Part shown: positions 25,498 to 36,421 of the stretch, in pieces | How the letters are laid out: every line of letters begins with the position of its first letter | Numbering within the stretch: the first letter of the stretch is position 1 | From: Lachnospiraceae bacterium AC3007 | GTDB lineage: Bacteria > Bacillota > Clostridia > Lachnospirales > Lachnospiraceae | Assembly (NCBI GenBank): GCA_000621405.1 | Contig: KK211272.1 | Location: forward strand, 1-57,989 | Length of the DNA: 57,989 nt | Direction of reading: 5' to 3' | Notes under the pieces: generated by a model | The model's database searches: none | The model's input: only the letters and a program-made list of their open reading frames with translations | What the model was told of the DNA's origin: nothing | Translations under genes and position numbers: made by a program

Positions 25498-27927
25498 ATG
25501 AAGACCCCCTTAAGCTGGATAAAGGATTATGTACCGACACTTGATTGCACAGATCAGGAATTTGTAGACTCCATGACCATGTCGGGCACCAAGTGTGAAG
25601 GATTTGAGAGACTTGATAAGAATCTTGAGAACATCGTAGTCGGAAAGATCTTAAAGATCGAGCCTCATCCGGATGCTGACAAGCTCATAGTCTGTCAGGT
25701 TGATGTCGGAAGCGAGAAGATACAGATCGTCACCGGAGCAAAGAATGTAAGCGAAGGAGACATGATCCCTGTAGTACTTGCCGGAGGCAGAGTAGCAGGA
25801 GGACATGACGGAGGCCCGCTTCCTGAAAACGGCATCAAGATCAAGGCAGGCAAATTAAGAGGCATAGAATCAAACGGAATGATGTGCTCCATAGAGGAGC
25901 TCGGCTCATCCAGAGATGTCTTTCCGGATGCCGCAGAAGACGGCATATATCTCTTAAATGATTATAAGGACCTGCATATCGGTGAGGATGCGACCAAGGT
26001 TCTTGGTCTTGACGATACTGTATTTGATTATGAGATCACTTCGAACAGAGTCGACTGCTATTCGATCATAGGTATAGCAAGAGAAGCTGCTGCTACCTTT
26101 GATCTTCCGATCAAATATCCCGAGGTTAAGGAGACAGGCAATGACGAGAAGGCTTCGGATCATATTTCCGTAGAGATCAAGGATCCGGATCTTTGTACCC
26201 GTTATATTGCCCGCGTTGTAAAAAACGTTAAGATAGGAGAGTCTCCCGACTGGATGAAAAAGAGGCTCAGAGCCTGCGGCATAAGACCTATCAATAATAT
26301 TGTAGATATCACGAATTTCGTGATGCTTGAGTACGGACAGCCGATGCATGCCTTCGATCTGTCTACAATAGCTGATAATAAGATCGTCGTAAAAAGAGCG
26401 TCTGACGGCGATGTCTTCACGACCCTTGACGGAGAGGAGAGGAAACTCGATCATGAAGTCCTCACTATCTGCGACGGTCAGAAAGCCGTTGCTCTTGCAG
26501 GCATCATGGGCGGTGAGAATTCTATGATCACTGATCACGTGACCGATGTGCTCTTCGAGGCCGCGACCTTCAACGGAGCAAATATCAGAAAGTCTTCCAA
26601 GAGGATAGGCTTAAGGACTGATTCTTCTTCAACATTTGAAAAGGGCCTCGATCCCAATAATGCATATGATGCAATGGAAAGGGCATGTTCTCTGGTTGAA
26701 GAGCTCGGATGCGGCGAAGTGCTCGGCGGGAGAGTGGATGTCCACAGTGAGCTTCCCGTTAAGAAGAAGATAACCTTTGAGCCTGACCGAATCAATTCTT
26801 TCCTCGGTACAGATATATCAAAGGATGAAATGCTTGGATACTTCAAAAGACTTGAGGTGGAGTATGATGCTTCAACAAATGAGCTCATAGTTCCTACCTT
26901 CAGACAGGATCTTATAGGATTTGCGGATTCGGCCGAAGAGGTAGCCCGTCTGTACGGATATGACAGGATACCTACGACTCTGCCTAAGAATACTTCACAG
27001 ATAGGCGGGCTTCCTTTTAAGATAAGGATCGAGAATCTCGCCAGGGATACAGCCTGTGCATTTGGATTCTCTCAGGGCTATTGTTATTCATTCGAGAGCC
27101 CCGATGTATTTGACAAGCTGCGCCTTGCAGAGGATGCGCCGGAAAGAAATGCGATACAGATATCGAATCCTCTGGGCGTTGATTTCTCGATAATGAGGAC
27201 TCTGCCTCTTAACGGTATACTGAGTTCTCTTTCCACTAATTTCAACAGAAGGAATGAGAATATCAGGCTCTTTGAGCTTGCAAATATCTATATCCCCAAG
27301 GGTGCGATTCCGATCGAAGACTATCCGGAGGAGAGGATGCAGTTCACTCTCGGAGCCTACGGTCTTATGGATTTCTATGAGATGAAGGGCGTGGTCGAGA
27401 GCTTCATCGACAAAGCCGGAATGGACAAGAGAGTGAAATATGTAGTATCTGAAAGACCTTACCTTCATCCCGGACGTCAGGCTGATATCATGTATGAAGA
27501 TGTCTGCATAGGGTATATCGGACAGATACATCCTCTTACAGCAAAGGCTTATGACATGGCTAAGGCAGAAGTATATATAGCAGTACTCGATATGCCTTGC
27601 ATAGTCGAAAAGGCTTCCTTTGAGCCGAGATTCACCGGAGTCGTCAGATTCCCTGCTGTTTCAAGGGATCTCTCCATGGTTGTCCCGGAGAAAGTTATGG
27701 CGCAGGATATTGACGATATCCTGATCCAGCGCGGCGGTAAGATACTCGAATCCTTCAATCTCTTTGATGTATATGAAGGAGAGCAGATCGAGGAAGGCTA
27801 TAAGAGCATGACATATACAGCTGTCTTCAGATCAAAGGATCACACTTTGTCTGATGATGAGGTCGCTTCCCAGATGAAGAAGATCCTGAACGGTCTTGAA
27901 GGATTAGGTATCACCCTCAGGTCATGA
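25498..27927 (+). CDS. pheT: phenylalanyl-tRNA synthetase beta subunit
   Basis: This 809-residue protein has the full beta-chain layout. It begins with [12 protein letters not shown] and an EMAP-like tRNA-binding fold (about 40-150, [16 protein letters not shown]). The B3/B4 editing region comes next, then B5 and the class II-like core, ending in the ferredoxin-like anticodon-binding domain ([14 protein letters not shown] to the end). It recognises the tRNA-Phe anticodon and hydrolyses mischarged Tyr. The stop overlaps the queA start (ATGA). Confidence 0.95.
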   Translation: MKTPLSWIKDYVPTLDCTDQEFVDSMTMSGTKCEGFERLDKNLENIVVGKILKIEPHPDADKLIVCQVDVGSEKIQIVTGAKNVSEGDMIPVVLAGGRVAGGHDGGPLPENGIKIKAGKLRGIESNGMMCSIEELGSSRDVFPDAAEDGIYLLNDYKDLHIGEDATKVLGLDDTVFDYEITSNRVDCYSIIGIAREAAATFDLPIKYPEVKETGNDEKASDHISVEIKDPDLCTRYIARVVKNVKIGESPDWMKKRLRACGIRPINNIVDITNFVMLEYGQPMHAFDLSTIADNKIVVKRASDGDVFTTLDGEERKLDHEVLTICDGQKAVALAGIMGGENSMITDHVTDVLFEAATFNGANIRKSSKRIGLRTDSSSTFEKGLDPNNAYDAMERACSLVEELGCGEVLGGRVDVHSELPVKKKITFEPDRINSFLGTDISKDEMLGYFKRLEVEYDASTNELIVPTFRQDLIGFADSAEEVARLYGYDRIPTTLPKNTSQIGGLPFKIRIENLARDTACAFGFSQGYCYSFESPDVFDKLRLAEDAPERNAIQISNPLGVDFSIMRTLPLNGILSSLSTNFNRRNENIRLFELANIYIPKGAIPIEDYPEERMQFTLGAYGLMDFYEMKGVVESFIDKAGMDKRVKYVVSERPYLHPGRQADIMYEDVCIGYIGQIHPLTAKAYDMAKAEVYIAVLDMPCIVEKASFEPRFTGVVRFPAVSRDLSMVVPEKVMAQDIDDILIQRGGKILESFNLFDVYEGEQIEEGYKSMTYTAVFRSKDHTLSDDEVASQMKKILNGLEGLGITLRS

Positions 27928-28988
27928 CAGGGACAGGAGAAGATAAGCTTTTAAGATCTGATTACTATTATGATCTGCCTGAAGAACTCATAGCTCAGGA
28001 TCCGCTGGATAAAAGGGATTCTTCAAGACTTCTGGTACTTGACAGGAGTGATGGTTCAGTCAGTCATGAAACCTTTACCGATGTAGCGGATCATCTTGTT
28101 CCCGGTGATGTCCTTGTTCTTAACGACACCCGAGTGATACCTGCGAAACTACTCGGTACCAAAGAAGGAACAGGTTCTGCTGCAGAGATACTGCTTTTGA
28201 AGAATACCGGCAATGATATATGGGAGTGCCTTGTAAAGCCCGGGAAGAAGCTCAGGGAGCATGCTGTAGTAAACTTTGGAGAAGGAAAACTCAAAGGCGA
28301 GATCGTAGAAGTGCTTCCTTCAGGCAACAGGCTTGTTGCTTTCAGATATAACGGAATATGGGAGGAAGTGCTTGATTCCCTTGGAGAGATGCCGCTTCCG
28401 CCTTATATCACACATAAGCTCAAGGACAGAGAGCGATATCAGACCGTATATTCAAGATATGAGGGTTCAGCTGCTGCGCCAACTGCAGGACTTCATTTTA
28501 CGGAGGCTCTTCTTGATGAGATCCGAAATAAAGGCATAAAGACGGTATTTGTCACTCTTCATGTGGGACTCGGGACCTTCCGCCCCGTGAAGGAGGATAA
28601 TATAAAGGATCATCTCATGCATACAGAATGGTATGAGATATCCGAAGAGAGCGCAGATATCATCAATCAGACGAAAGATGAGAAGTCCGGACGGATCATC
28701 TGTGTAGGGACCACTTCATGCAGGACGTTGGAAAGCGCTGCGATCCCTGATGTAAACGGTACATTTCATGTAAGATCCGGCAGCAGAGAGACTGATATCT
28801 TCATCTATCCGGGTTATGATTTCAAGATCACGGAAGGGCTTATCACTAATTTTCATCTGCCCGAATCCACGCTCATCATGCTGGTCTCAGCCCTGGGCGG
28901 GTATGAGAATGTGATGAGGGCTTACAGGGAAGCAGTGGAAAAAAGATACAGATTTTTTTCCTTTGGGGATGCGATGATGATAATATGA
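27924..28988 (+). CDS. queA: S-adenosylmethionine:tRNA ribosyltransferase-isomerase
   Basis: QueA adds the epoxycyclopentane ring to 7-aminomethyl-7-deazaguanine in tRNA during queuosine synthesis. Diagnostic blocks are [61 protein letters not shown] and [11 protein letters not shown]-like [13 protein letters not shown]. At 354 residues it is full length. Its start ATG overlaps the pheT stop, so it is part of the pheST operon. No tgt or other queuosine gene lies nearby. Confidence 0.95.
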   Translation: MTGTGEDKLLRSDYYYDLPEELIAQDPLDKRDSSRLLVLDRSDGSVSHETFTDVADHLVPGDVLVLNDTRVIPAKLLGTKEGTGSAAEILLLKNTGNDIWECLVKPGKKLREHAVVNFGEGKLKGEIVEVLPSGNRLVAFRYNGIWEEVLDSLGEMPLPPYITHKLKDRERYQTVYSRYEGSAAAPTAGLHFTEALLDEIRNKGIKTVFVTLHVGLGTFRPVKEDNIKDHLMHTEWYEISEESADIINQTKDEKSGRIICVGTTSCRTLESAAIPDVNGTFHVRSGSRETDIFIYPGYDFKITEGLITNFHLPESTLIMLVSALGGYENVMRAYREAVEKRYRFFSFGDAMMII

Positions 28989-29022
28989 TATTATAATATA
29001 TTATTGATCAGTATATATTAAT

Positions 29023-29190
29023 CACATATGTGTCACATGCCGACTTAAGGTTCGCCATCGCATGAGGTACATGCCGTCGGGCTTAAGCGCTGCAAAATAT
29101 GCCCTTTGGCATATTTTGAACGCCGTTTACGAGCGCCATGCGCGAGTGGCGTCGGAAAAGATGCGCAGATGCGCCCGACAGACATGCACT
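29023..29190. other. structured intergenic element before tyrA
   Basis: The 317-base gap between queA and tyrA is AT-rich at both ends but GC-rich in the middle. It contains a perfect palindrome CACATATGTG (29023-29032), and a 10-bp hairpin AAAATATGCC-CTTT-GGCATATTTT (29094-29117). It also has a stem CGCCA/TGGCG (29134-29151), and a long-range pair GTCGGGC (29076-29082) with GCCCGAC (29173-29179) that encloses both. It could be a small RNA, a mobile repeat or an mRNA leader. No coding frame is convincing. A TATAAT at 29275-29280 is a candidate -10 for tyrA. Confidence 0.4.
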
Positions 29191-29305
29191 CATGCTTCGG
29201 CTTACTTTATATAAGCGTTAAAGCATACTAGTGGCAAGTTGCCCATATGAGAGCAAGACTAATACTGGATCATATATAATACATATTTTCGGAGGAGGGG
29301 ACTTC

Positions 29306-30154
29306 ATGAAAATAGGGTTTGTGAGCTTAGGTCTTATCGGGGGTTCTATTGCCAAGGCTGTCAGGGAAAAGTATCAGGATGCCAGGATCGTTGCATATAA
29401 CAGGTCCAGGGAGCCGCTTGTTGCGGCCTTCAGGGACGGAGTGATCGATGCCGCGACACATGATATCGATGATACATTCAAGGATTGTGACTATATCTTC
29501 CTCTGTGCCCCGGTACAGACGAACATGTCTTTCCTTAAGAAACTTGATCCTTATCTGAAAGACGGCACAATATTGACCGATGTCGGCTCCACAAAACTTA
29601 ATATTCATGAGGCTGTCAAAAAAGATGCGCCCGGCGCACATTTCATCGGCGGACATCCGATGGCAGGCAAAGAGAAGTCTACATATGCCAATTCCTCAAA
29701 GGATCTTATCAAAGACTGCTATTATTTCCTTACTCCGTCTGATACAGTTACCGAAAAAGAGACGGCTGCATTTAAGGAATTTATTGCTTCACTTGGCTGC
29801 AACCCCATTACCGTGGAGCCCAAGCTTCATGACAATATAGTAGCAGCCATATCACATGTCCCTCATATGGCGGCATATGGACTTGTAAAGCTTGTTCGTG
29901 ACAAGGATACTCCTGAGAATTATATGAAGGAGACTGCTGCCGGAGGATTCAAGGATACTACAAGGGTTGCTTCATCCGATCCTACCATGTGGGAGGAGAT
30001 CTGCCTTGCAAATAAGGAAAACATCGCAGGACTTTTAGATGAATATATCGGTATAATGACTGATATCCGGTTCCTTATCTCAAAGGGAGATTCTGAAGCT
30101 CTCCACGCATTGTTCAAGGATATAAAGGAGTACAGGGATTCTATCATAGGTTGA
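29306..30154 (+). CDS. tyrA: prephenate dehydrogenase
   Basis: TyrA converts prephenate to 4-hydroxyphenylpyruvate in tyrosine synthesis. The N-terminal Rossmann motif is GFVSLGLIGGSIAKA, and the family blocks ILTDVGSTK, FIGGHPMAGKEKS and ISHVPHMAA (with the catalytic-type His) are present. The 282-residue length matches the catalytic part only; the C-terminal ACT domain found in Bacillus TyrA is absent, so feedback control may differ. ATG 29306 follows GGAGGAGGGG. aroA starts eight bases after the stop. Confidence 0.92.
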   Translation: MKIGFVSLGLIGGSIAKAVREKYQDARIVAYNRSREPLVAAFRDGVIDAATHDIDDTFKDCDYIFLCAPVQTNMSFLKKLDPYLKDGTILTDVGSTKLNIHEAVKKDAPGAHFIGGHPMAGKEKSTYANSSKDLIKDCYYFLTPSDTVTEKETAAFKEFIASLGCNPITVEPKLHDNIVAAISHVPHMAAYGLVKLVRDKDTPENYMKETAAGGFKDTTRVASSDPTMWEEICLANKENIAGLLDEYIGIMTDIRFLISKGDSEALHALFKDIKEYRDSIIG

Positions 30155-30161
30155 TCCTTTT

Positions 30162-31436
30162 ATGATTATAGGTAAGAAGGGAACAATAAGGAAAGATCTT
30201 ATTGTTCCCGGTGACAAATCCATATCTCACCGGGCAGTAATGCTCGGATCCATAGCTAACGGCGTTACGCATATCTCAGGTTTTTTGAATGCAGATGACT
30301 GTCTTTCGACGATATCCTGCATGAGATCTCTCGGAGTAAAGATAGAACATGAAGGAGATGAGGTTACGGTCCACGGAGTCGGACTCTACGGATTGAAGGA
30401 GCCTTCCGGAGTCCTGGATTGCGGTAATTCAGGCACAACCACGAGATTATTGTCCGGAATCTTAAGCGGTATGGACTTCTCATCTAGATTAACAGGTGAC
30501 AGTTCCATAAGAAAGCGTCCTATGGAACGCATAATGACACCGCTCAGGCTTATGGGGGCAGACATATCTTCGGAAAATGACAATGGCTGTGCGCCTCTTA
30601 TCATCAATCCTTCATCTCTTCACGGCATCACATATGATCTTCCGGTATCATCTTCTCAGGTGAAATCCTGTATCATATTCGCTTCTTTGTATTCAAATGG
30701 ACGAACCATAATTAATGAACCTTCGCTTTCCAGAGACCATACAGAGAGGATGCTGAAAGCCATGGGTGCCGATATCCGCTCCGAAGGACTTACAGTTACG
30801 GTAGATCCCGGAAAAGAATTGAATGCTGTTGATGTAGTGGTCCCCGGAGATATATCTTCGGCTGCATTTTTCATGGCTGCAGCTCTTATCACCGAAGGAT
30901 CCAGGGTCGTAATAAGGAATGTAGGGATCAATCCCACAAGGACAGGTATAATTAAAGCTCTACAAGATATGGGCGGTAATATTGATCTGATAAATAAGAG
31001 AGTGGCGGCAGGAGAGGAGATATGTGATATAGAAGTCTCATATTCCGATCTACACGGTATCGAATTATCGGGAGATATCATACCTACTCTTATAGATGAG
31101 CTGCCCATATTTGCGATCTGCGCTGCATATGCCAAAGGAACAACCATAGTTAAAGACGCAAAAGAGCTCAGATACAAGGAATCAGACAGGATCGGACTTA
31201 TTACAAGAAATCTTAAAGCCATGGGCGCCGATATCGAAGCCCGTGAAGATGGATTTATCATAAATCAGAACGGAAAACGCGACCTGCACGGAGCCGTCAT
31301 CGAGGACGGCAACGATCACAGGATCGCCATGTCATTTGCTGTGGCAGCATTATCAGCTGATGGAGAAACCGAGATCGTTCATCCCGAATGTGTCTCCATA
31401 TCTTACCCCGGATTCTTCAAAGATCTGCTGTCATAA
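30162..31436 (+). CDS. aroA: 3-phosphoshikimate 1-carboxyvinyltransferase (EPSP synthase)
   Basis: AroA joins phosphoenolpyruvate to shikimate-3-phosphate in the chorismate pathway. VPGDKSISHRAVMLGSIA is the substrate-binding N-terminal block. LDCGNSGTTTRLLSGIL is the PEP-binding region. KESDRIG and DDHRIAMSFAVAA-like NDHRIAMSF complete the set. At 424 residues it is full length. The LDCGNSGTT form, with Ala-free spacing, suggests a class II-like (Firmicutes) enzyme; inhibitor response cannot be read from sequence. Operon with tyrA. No clear Shine-Dalgarno, so translation may be coupled. Confidence 0.94.
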   Translation: MIIGKKGTIRKDLIVPGDKSISHRAVMLGSIANGVTHISGFLNADDCLSTISCMRSLGVKIEHEGDEVTVHGVGLYGLKEPSGVLDCGNSGTTTRLLSGILSGMDFSSRLTGDSSIRKRPMERIMTPLRLMGADISSENDNGCAPLIINPSSLHGITYDLPVSSSQVKSCIIFASLYSNGRTIINEPSLSRDHTERMLKAMGADIRSEGLTVTVDPGKELNAVDVVVPGDISSAAFFMAAALITEGSRVVIRNVGINPTRTGIIKALQDMGGNIDLINKRVAAGEEICDIEVSYSDLHGIELSGDIIPTLIDELPIFAICAAYAKGTTIVKDAKELRYKESDRIGLITRNLKAMGADIEAREDGFIINQNGKRDLHGAVIEDGNDHRIAMSFAVAALSADGETEIVHPECVSISYPGFFKDLLS

Positions 31437-31552
31437 CATATCCCAATACCATTACCTGTAATGTGGACGTAGAAGGTTATGCTTTTGAACAAATCTATAA
31501 AGACTGATCACAGTCCGGAATAACCAGAAAAAGAACGTATATTAGTAAAGAA

Positions 31553-31585
31553 AAGACCGTCAGTCTGAGAAAGATTGACGGTCTT
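31553..31585 (+). terminator. intrinsic terminator after aroA
   Basis: AAGACCGTCA and TGACGGTCTT form a 10-bp stem with a 13-base loop, followed by ATTAT. It lies about 115 bases after the aroA stop. Confidence 0.65.
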
Positions 31586-31766
31586 ATTATGCCCATAAAA
31601 CGTATGAATGATCATGGAGGAGAGCGTACCCTCGAGATTTATTTGTTCGTATAATATAAATTATGCGAACTTTAGGCCGTATTTCAAACCAATATGCATA
31701 TATGGCACAAATTCAGTATTATCAAGCCTTTACGGCATATCCGGTATATGGAACGATATTATCTGA
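31586..31766. other. convergent intergenic region with long dyad
   Basis: The gap between aroA and the 3' end of lexA holds a long inverted repeat at 31645-31670. GTTCG-T-ATAAT is followed by ATAA and then ATTAT-G-CGAAC, giving 10 of 11 pairs. It could be an operator or a structural terminator. A 52-codon open frame (31608-31766) abuts the lexA stop exactly but has no ribosome-binding site and is not called. Confidence 0.4.
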
Positions 31767-32381
31767 TCAATACAGTCTGAAAACTCCGAACACTTTTCCG
31801 AGTATCATGCAGTCCTGTACAATGATCGGTTCCATATTATCATTCTGAGGCTGCAGTCTTATGTGTCCGTTTTCTTTGTAGAAATTCTTCACAGTCGCAG
31901 AATCATCTACCAAAGCCACTACCAGGTCGCCATTATCGGCTGATTTTGCCTCTCTGACGAAAACATAATCTCCGTCATTGATCCCAATATTGATCATGCT
32001 GTCTCCCTGAACCTTCAGAGCAAAACACCGGGAATTGGGAGCCATATCGGCAGGTATCGGAAAATAATCCTCGATATTCTGTTCTGCAAGAATCGGGGTG
32101 CCTGCAGCGACACGACCTACAACAGGTATGCTCGAGATCTCACGGCGTCCGATATTGAATTCGTCATCAAGTATCTCTATGGCTCTTGGCTTGGTGGGAT
32201 CACGTCTGATATAGCCGTTTTTCTCAAGTGTCTCAAGATGTGCATGTACCGATGATGTGGATTTTAATGATACAGCCTGACAGATATCTCGAACAGCCGG
32301 CGGATATCCCTTCTCCAGAATCTGATCCTTAATATATTCGAGGATCTGTCTTTGCTTATCGCTTATCTTTCCCTTTGCCAT
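31767..32381 (-). CDS. lexA: SOS repressor LexA
   Basis: This 204-residue LexA has an N-terminal winged helix ([41 protein letters not shown]). The self-cleavage site is Ala93-Gly94 in [10 protein letters not shown]. The catalytic dyad is S128 (QGDSMI) and K165 (ATVKNFY). It represses DNA-damage genes and is cleaved when RecA is activated. GAAAGGA lies 11 bases before the ATG. Two overlapping LexA-box-like sites lie about 75 bases upstream, consistent with autoregulation. Confidence 0.95.
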   Translation of the reverse strand: MAKGKISDKQRQILEYIKDQILEKGYPPAVRDICQAVSLKSTSSVHAHLETLEKNGYIRRDPTKPRAIEILDDEFNIGRREISSIPVVGRVAAGTPILAEQNIEDYFPIPADMAPNSRCFALKVQGDSMINIGINDGDYVFVREAKSADNGDLVVALVDDSATVKNFYKENGHIRLQPQNDNMEPIIVQDCMILGKVFGVFRLY

Positions 32382-32455
32382 GGCTTTGTAATCCTTTCAT
32401 GTATACATGGATATTTGTAACTATGACCATATGATATCACAAAACAGGCAAAAAT

Positions 32456-32482
32456 AGAACATTCTTTCGGAAAATATGTTCG
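32456..32482 (-). promoter_or_regulatory. two overlapping LexA boxes upstream of lexA
   Basis: Read on the minus strand, CGAACATATTTTCC (32482-32469) matches the Firmicutes box CGAACATATGTTCG at 12 of 14 positions. CGAAAGAATGTTCT (32469-32456) matches CGAACRNRYGTTYC at 12 of 14. They share one base. TTGCCT follows and could be the -35 box of lexA. Confidence 0.65.
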
Positions 32483-32501
32483 ATTCCGTAATAATATCAG
32501 A

Positions 32502-32843
32502 TCAGGCTTCGGTTCTTCTCCAGAGTCTGTCCAGATTATAGAAATCACGCGCTTCCTTATCAAAGATATGGACAATGATATCCTCATAATCCATTAATAT
32601 CCATGTAGAACCGTCGCGCACACGACCTTCGATGCTTTTTGCAGGATGATCCTGCTTTGTCATATATTCGTCGACTGAATCCCTCATCGCATCCATCTGA
32701 TTAGGATTACCGGCAGTTGCAAGCACAAAACAGTCAGCGATATCGGATATTCCGGTGATATCCAGCACAGTCACATCAAGAGCCTTTTTATCGTCGAGCG
32801 CATCCTTTATTCCGTCTGAAAGCATCTTTATATTGTCATTCAT
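32502..32843 (-). CDS. rsfS: ribosome silencing factor RsfS
   Basis: At 113 residues this has the standard RsfS/DUF143 length. It binds L14 and blocks subunit joining during starvation. Family blocks are ALDVTVLDITGISDIADCFVLATAGNPNQ, WILMDYEDIIVHIF and the end FYNLDRLW. It lies in the usual nadD-yqeK-rsfS order. The gene starts 36 bases after the yqeK stop and ends 20 bases before the LexA boxes. Confidence 0.93.
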   Translation of the reverse strand: MNDNIKMLSDGIKDALDDKKALDVTVLDITGISDIADCFVLATAGNPNQMDAMRDSVDEYMTKQDHPAKSIEGRVRDGSTWILMDYEDIIVHIFDKEARDFYNLDRLWRRTEA

Positions 32844-32879
32844 ATCGTTTCTTTACCTCATAATCCTTTAGCAAGCCAT

Positions 32880-33458
32880 TCAGTTAAGTTTATCCTTGTA
32901 AAATTCATATGTTTCTCTTGTCGCTGGATCTATCGGCTGATCCTTTCTCTTTCCAAGATAATTCAAGGTATCCGACAGTATCTTTGCAACTGCCCGGTCC
33001 AGATCGGTAAAAGCCATCTGCCGGATCTCCGGTAGATTTGCTGCCTGATCCCGTCCGGGCTCAATATAATCAGCTGTAAATATGATCTTCTGCATAAGAG
33101 ACATATCAGGCTCTCCGGTCGTATGTGTTCTTATAGCTGCTATTATGTCATTGTCAGTGATCCCGTATTTTATCTCAGCAAGATAAGCTCCGAGCTTAGC
33201 GTGTATCAGAGCCGAATTCTTTTTTTCAAAATCAGAGAGTCTTATCCCGTATTTTTCACAGAGACTGTATTTCTCATCTGTCGGAATGCATTTTGCGCAA
33301 TCATGCAGGAGTCCTGCCGCAAAGGCATCATCGATATTTATGCCGTATCGCATTGCGAGCGAAGCAGCTGTATATGCAACGCCCAATGTATGCTGATAAC
33401 GGTTCTTATCGAGAACCTTTTTCATCTTTTTCTTTAATTCTGTATTTCTTTCATTCAT
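32880..33458 (-). CDS. yqeK: HD-domain hydrolase YqeK (Ap4A hydrolase family)
   Basis: The HD signature LLHDCAKCIP, preceded by YQHTLGVAYTAASLA, identifies YqeK. Members hydrolyse diadenosine tetraphosphate symmetrically to ADP, acting with iron in characterised Gram-positive relatives. The chosen ATG at 33458 overlaps the nadD 3' end by eight bases; an upstream in-frame start at 33506 lies deep in nadD and is rejected. At 192 residues it is full length. It shares an operon with nadD and rsfS. Confidence 0.9.
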   Translation of the reverse strand: MNERNTELKKKMKKVLDKNRYQHTLGVAYTAASLAMRYGINIDDAFAAGLLHDCAKCIPTDEKYSLCEKYGIRLSDFEKKNSALIHAKLGAYLAEIKYGITDNDIIAAIRTHTTGEPDMSLMQKIIFTADYIEPGRDQAANLPEIRQMAFTDLDRAVAKILSDTLNYLGKRKDQPIDPATRETYEFYKDKLN

Positions 33459-34062
33459 GATACAGTCCGTTTTCCTTAATATACTCAGCAACACTACGGG
33501 GCACAAACATGCTGATGTCCTCTCCTCTTGCGGCTTTTTCCCGGATCATGCTGGAAGATATATCTGATATATCAATATCAAGCAGGATAATATGAGCATC
33601 AAATGTCTCTTTATATTCTTCTATAGTATCAAGTATCTTGTCAGAGACATCCACGGACCCTTCAGGCCTTTGAAATACGACGATATTTGCCTGAGAAAAC
33701 ACTTTATCAGGACATTTCCAGCTTTTAAGAGAAAACAGCGTGTCCGATCCTATGATAAAGAAAAGCTCATCTGACGGCTCATTACGCTTTATTTCTTCCA
33801 GAGTCTCGTAAGTATATGTATTGCCGCTTCGTTTTATCTCGATATCGGAAACCTCAAGATATGGGAACTCATCGGCTGCGAGGCAGCACATCCTGTATCT
33901 TGTTTCGGCCGGAAGGACACCGGTATTTTTCTTGAAATAAGAGATGCCGCTCGGCATGATCAGCACTTTATCAAGCATTAGCTTGTCATGAGCCTTGACA
34001 GCAAGAGCCAGATGCTGATCATGGATGGGATTAAAGGTTCCCCCAAGGATTCCCGTCTTCAT
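33451..34062 (-). CDS. nadD: nicotinate-nucleotide adenylyltransferase
   Basis: NadD makes deamido-NAD from nicotinate mononucleotide and ATP. The nucleotidyltransferase motif GGTFNPIHDQHLALA and the C-terminal ISSSMIREK are both present. IIGSDTLFSLKSW is the adenine-binding region. It is 203 residues, the normal size. yhbY ends five bases upstream, and yqeK overlaps its 3' end, so it is in the middle of the obgE-rsfS operon. Confidence 0.94.
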   Translation of the reverse strand: MKTGILGGTFNPIHDQHLALAVKAHDKLMLDKVLIMPSGISYFKKNTGVLPAETRYRMCCLAADEFPYLEVSDIEIKRSGNTYTYETLEEIKRNEPSDELFFIIGSDTLFSLKSWKCPDKVFSQANIVVFQRPEGSVDVSDKILDTIEEYKETFDAHIILLDIDISDISSSMIREKAARGEDISMFVPRSVAEYIKENGLYHE

Positions 34063-34067
34063 ATGAT

Positions 34068-34361
34068 TCAGTTCGGAAGGACGATCACAGGCTTTTTTGC
34101 CGGGCGATACAGGACAAATTTCCTGCCTATCACCTGTACCGGAACTGATCTTGTACGCTCGGAAGCCATATCTGCGAGAACTCTTACATCATCTTCGCAG
34201 TTTTTCTGGACTGAGACTTTGATAAGCTCCCTTGCTTCAAGCACTTCATCAAGACCCTTTACGATCTCGGGAGTCAGAGAATCCTTGCCGATCTGGTATA
34301 CGGGATCCATTGTCATGGCAAGTCCGCGAAGATATGCTCTTTGCTTTGAAGTGATAGTCAT
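34068..34361 (-). CDS. yhbY: CRM-domain RNA-binding protein YhbY
   Basis: This 97-residue protein is one CRM domain. It starts with MTITSKQRAYLRGLA and contains QIGKDSLTPEIVKGLDEVLEARELIKV, and GRKFVLYR near the end. The domain binds pre-50S ribosomal RNA and helps assembly. It sits between obgE and nadD, the usual Firmicutes order. Confidence 0.93.
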   Translation of the reverse strand: MTITSKQRAYLRGLAMTMDPVYQIGKDSLTPEIVKGLDEVLEARELIKVSVQKNCEDDVRVLADMASERTRSVPVQVIGRKFVLYRPAKKPVIVLPN

Positions 34362-34373
34362 GTAACACTCTCC

Positions 34374-35687
<1,314 letters not shown>

Positions 35688-35692
35688 TCAAA

Positions 35693-35719
35693 GGCTCCGG
35701 ACCCTGACGGTCCGAAGCC
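35693..35719 (-). terminator. hairpin between rpmA and obgE
   Basis: On the minus strand GGCTTCGGACC and GGTCCGGAGCC form an 11-bp stem with one G-U pair and a five-base loop. TTTGATGTTTTT follows. It probably ends a share of the L21-L27 transcripts, allowing lower expression of obgE and later genes. Confidence 0.65.
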
Positions 35720-35767
35720 TGAAATGATCTGATCAAAATAAAAACGTAACTGATAAAGTTCTGATCA

Positions 35768-36052
35768 TTAATCCTCTACGGCATATACACTTGCCTGCTT
35801 CCTGTACTTATCTTTCCTTTCGTATCTTACGACACCATCGATAAGAGCATACAGTGTATCATCTCCGCCTCTGCCGACATTCTTGCCGGGATGGATATGG
35901 GTTCCTCTCTGTCTGTAAAGGATATTCCCTGCTTTTACGAACTGTCCGTCCGCTCTCTTTGCACCGAGCCTCTTGGCTTCGGAGTCACGGCCGTTCTTTG
36001 TTGAACCGACTCCCTTCTTATGCGCAAAGAACTGAAGATCAAGTCTGAGCAT
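35768..36052 (-). CDS. rpmA: 50S ribosomal protein L27
   Basis: This is the 94-residue L27, near the peptidyl-transferase centre. It begins [20 protein letters not shown]. The nine residues before AHKKG form the N-terminal extension known in Firmicutes, which the Prp protease removes after the FF pair. The prp gene lies directly upstream, as expected. Body motifs [12 protein letters not shown] and [18 protein letters not shown] are typical. Confidence 0.97.
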   Translation of the reverse strand: MLRLDLQFFAHKKGVGSTKNGRDSEAKRLGAKRADGQFVKAGNILYRQRGTHIHPGKNVGRGGDDTLYALIDGVVRYERKDKYRKQASVYAVED

Positions 36053-36073
36053 TTTATAAACCTCCTCGAGTCT

Positions 36074-36400
36074 CTAAGACTCTAAAACCCTAACGTATTT
36101 ACGACCATATTGCTCTTCAAGCGATACCATCCCGAGATGGAAGGCGTTGAGCAAAAGAGTGCATCCTTCGCTTGGCTTTTCATGTAGCCTTGCTTCGATC
36201 TTTCCTTCTTCTCTGTCGATATTGATGATCATCTTATCATCAGGAAGAAATTCTTCGATCGAATTCAACGTATTGATGGTCAGCATCGATATGGCCGCGC
36301 AGACGATGTCATTGCCTGCTTTGTCAAAGAGCGCATGTCCTGAGACCGTAAATCCTGTGATCTCACGCGCTTTATTTCTTGAGATCAAAATCTCTGTCAT
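36074..36400 (-). CDS. prp: ribosomal-processing cysteine protease Prp
   Basis: This 108-residue YsxB/Prp protein has the conserved GHA motif (H22) and DIVCAAIS (C34), which form the catalytic pair. It removes the N-terminal extension of L27, an essential step in Staphylococcus aureus. Its place between rplU and rpmA is the standard one. The presence of the extension on the L27 in this window supports the assignment. Confidence 0.93.
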   Translation of the reverse strand: MTEILISRNKAREITGFTVSGHALFDKAGNDIVCAAISMLTINTLNSIEEFLPDDKMIINIDREEGKIEARLHEKPSEGCTLLLNAFHLGMVSLEEQYGRKYVRVLES

Positions 36401-36421
36401 ACACCGATCCTGATATACCGG

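Noticed and set aside
31645-31670. LexA box between aroA and lexA
   Set aside because: The half-sites face outward and are 16 bases apart, unlike CGAAC-N4-GTTCG.
31608-31766. 52-codon plus-strand ORF ending next to the lexA stop
   Set aside because: It has no ribosome-binding site, runs through a palindrome and shows no recognisable motif.
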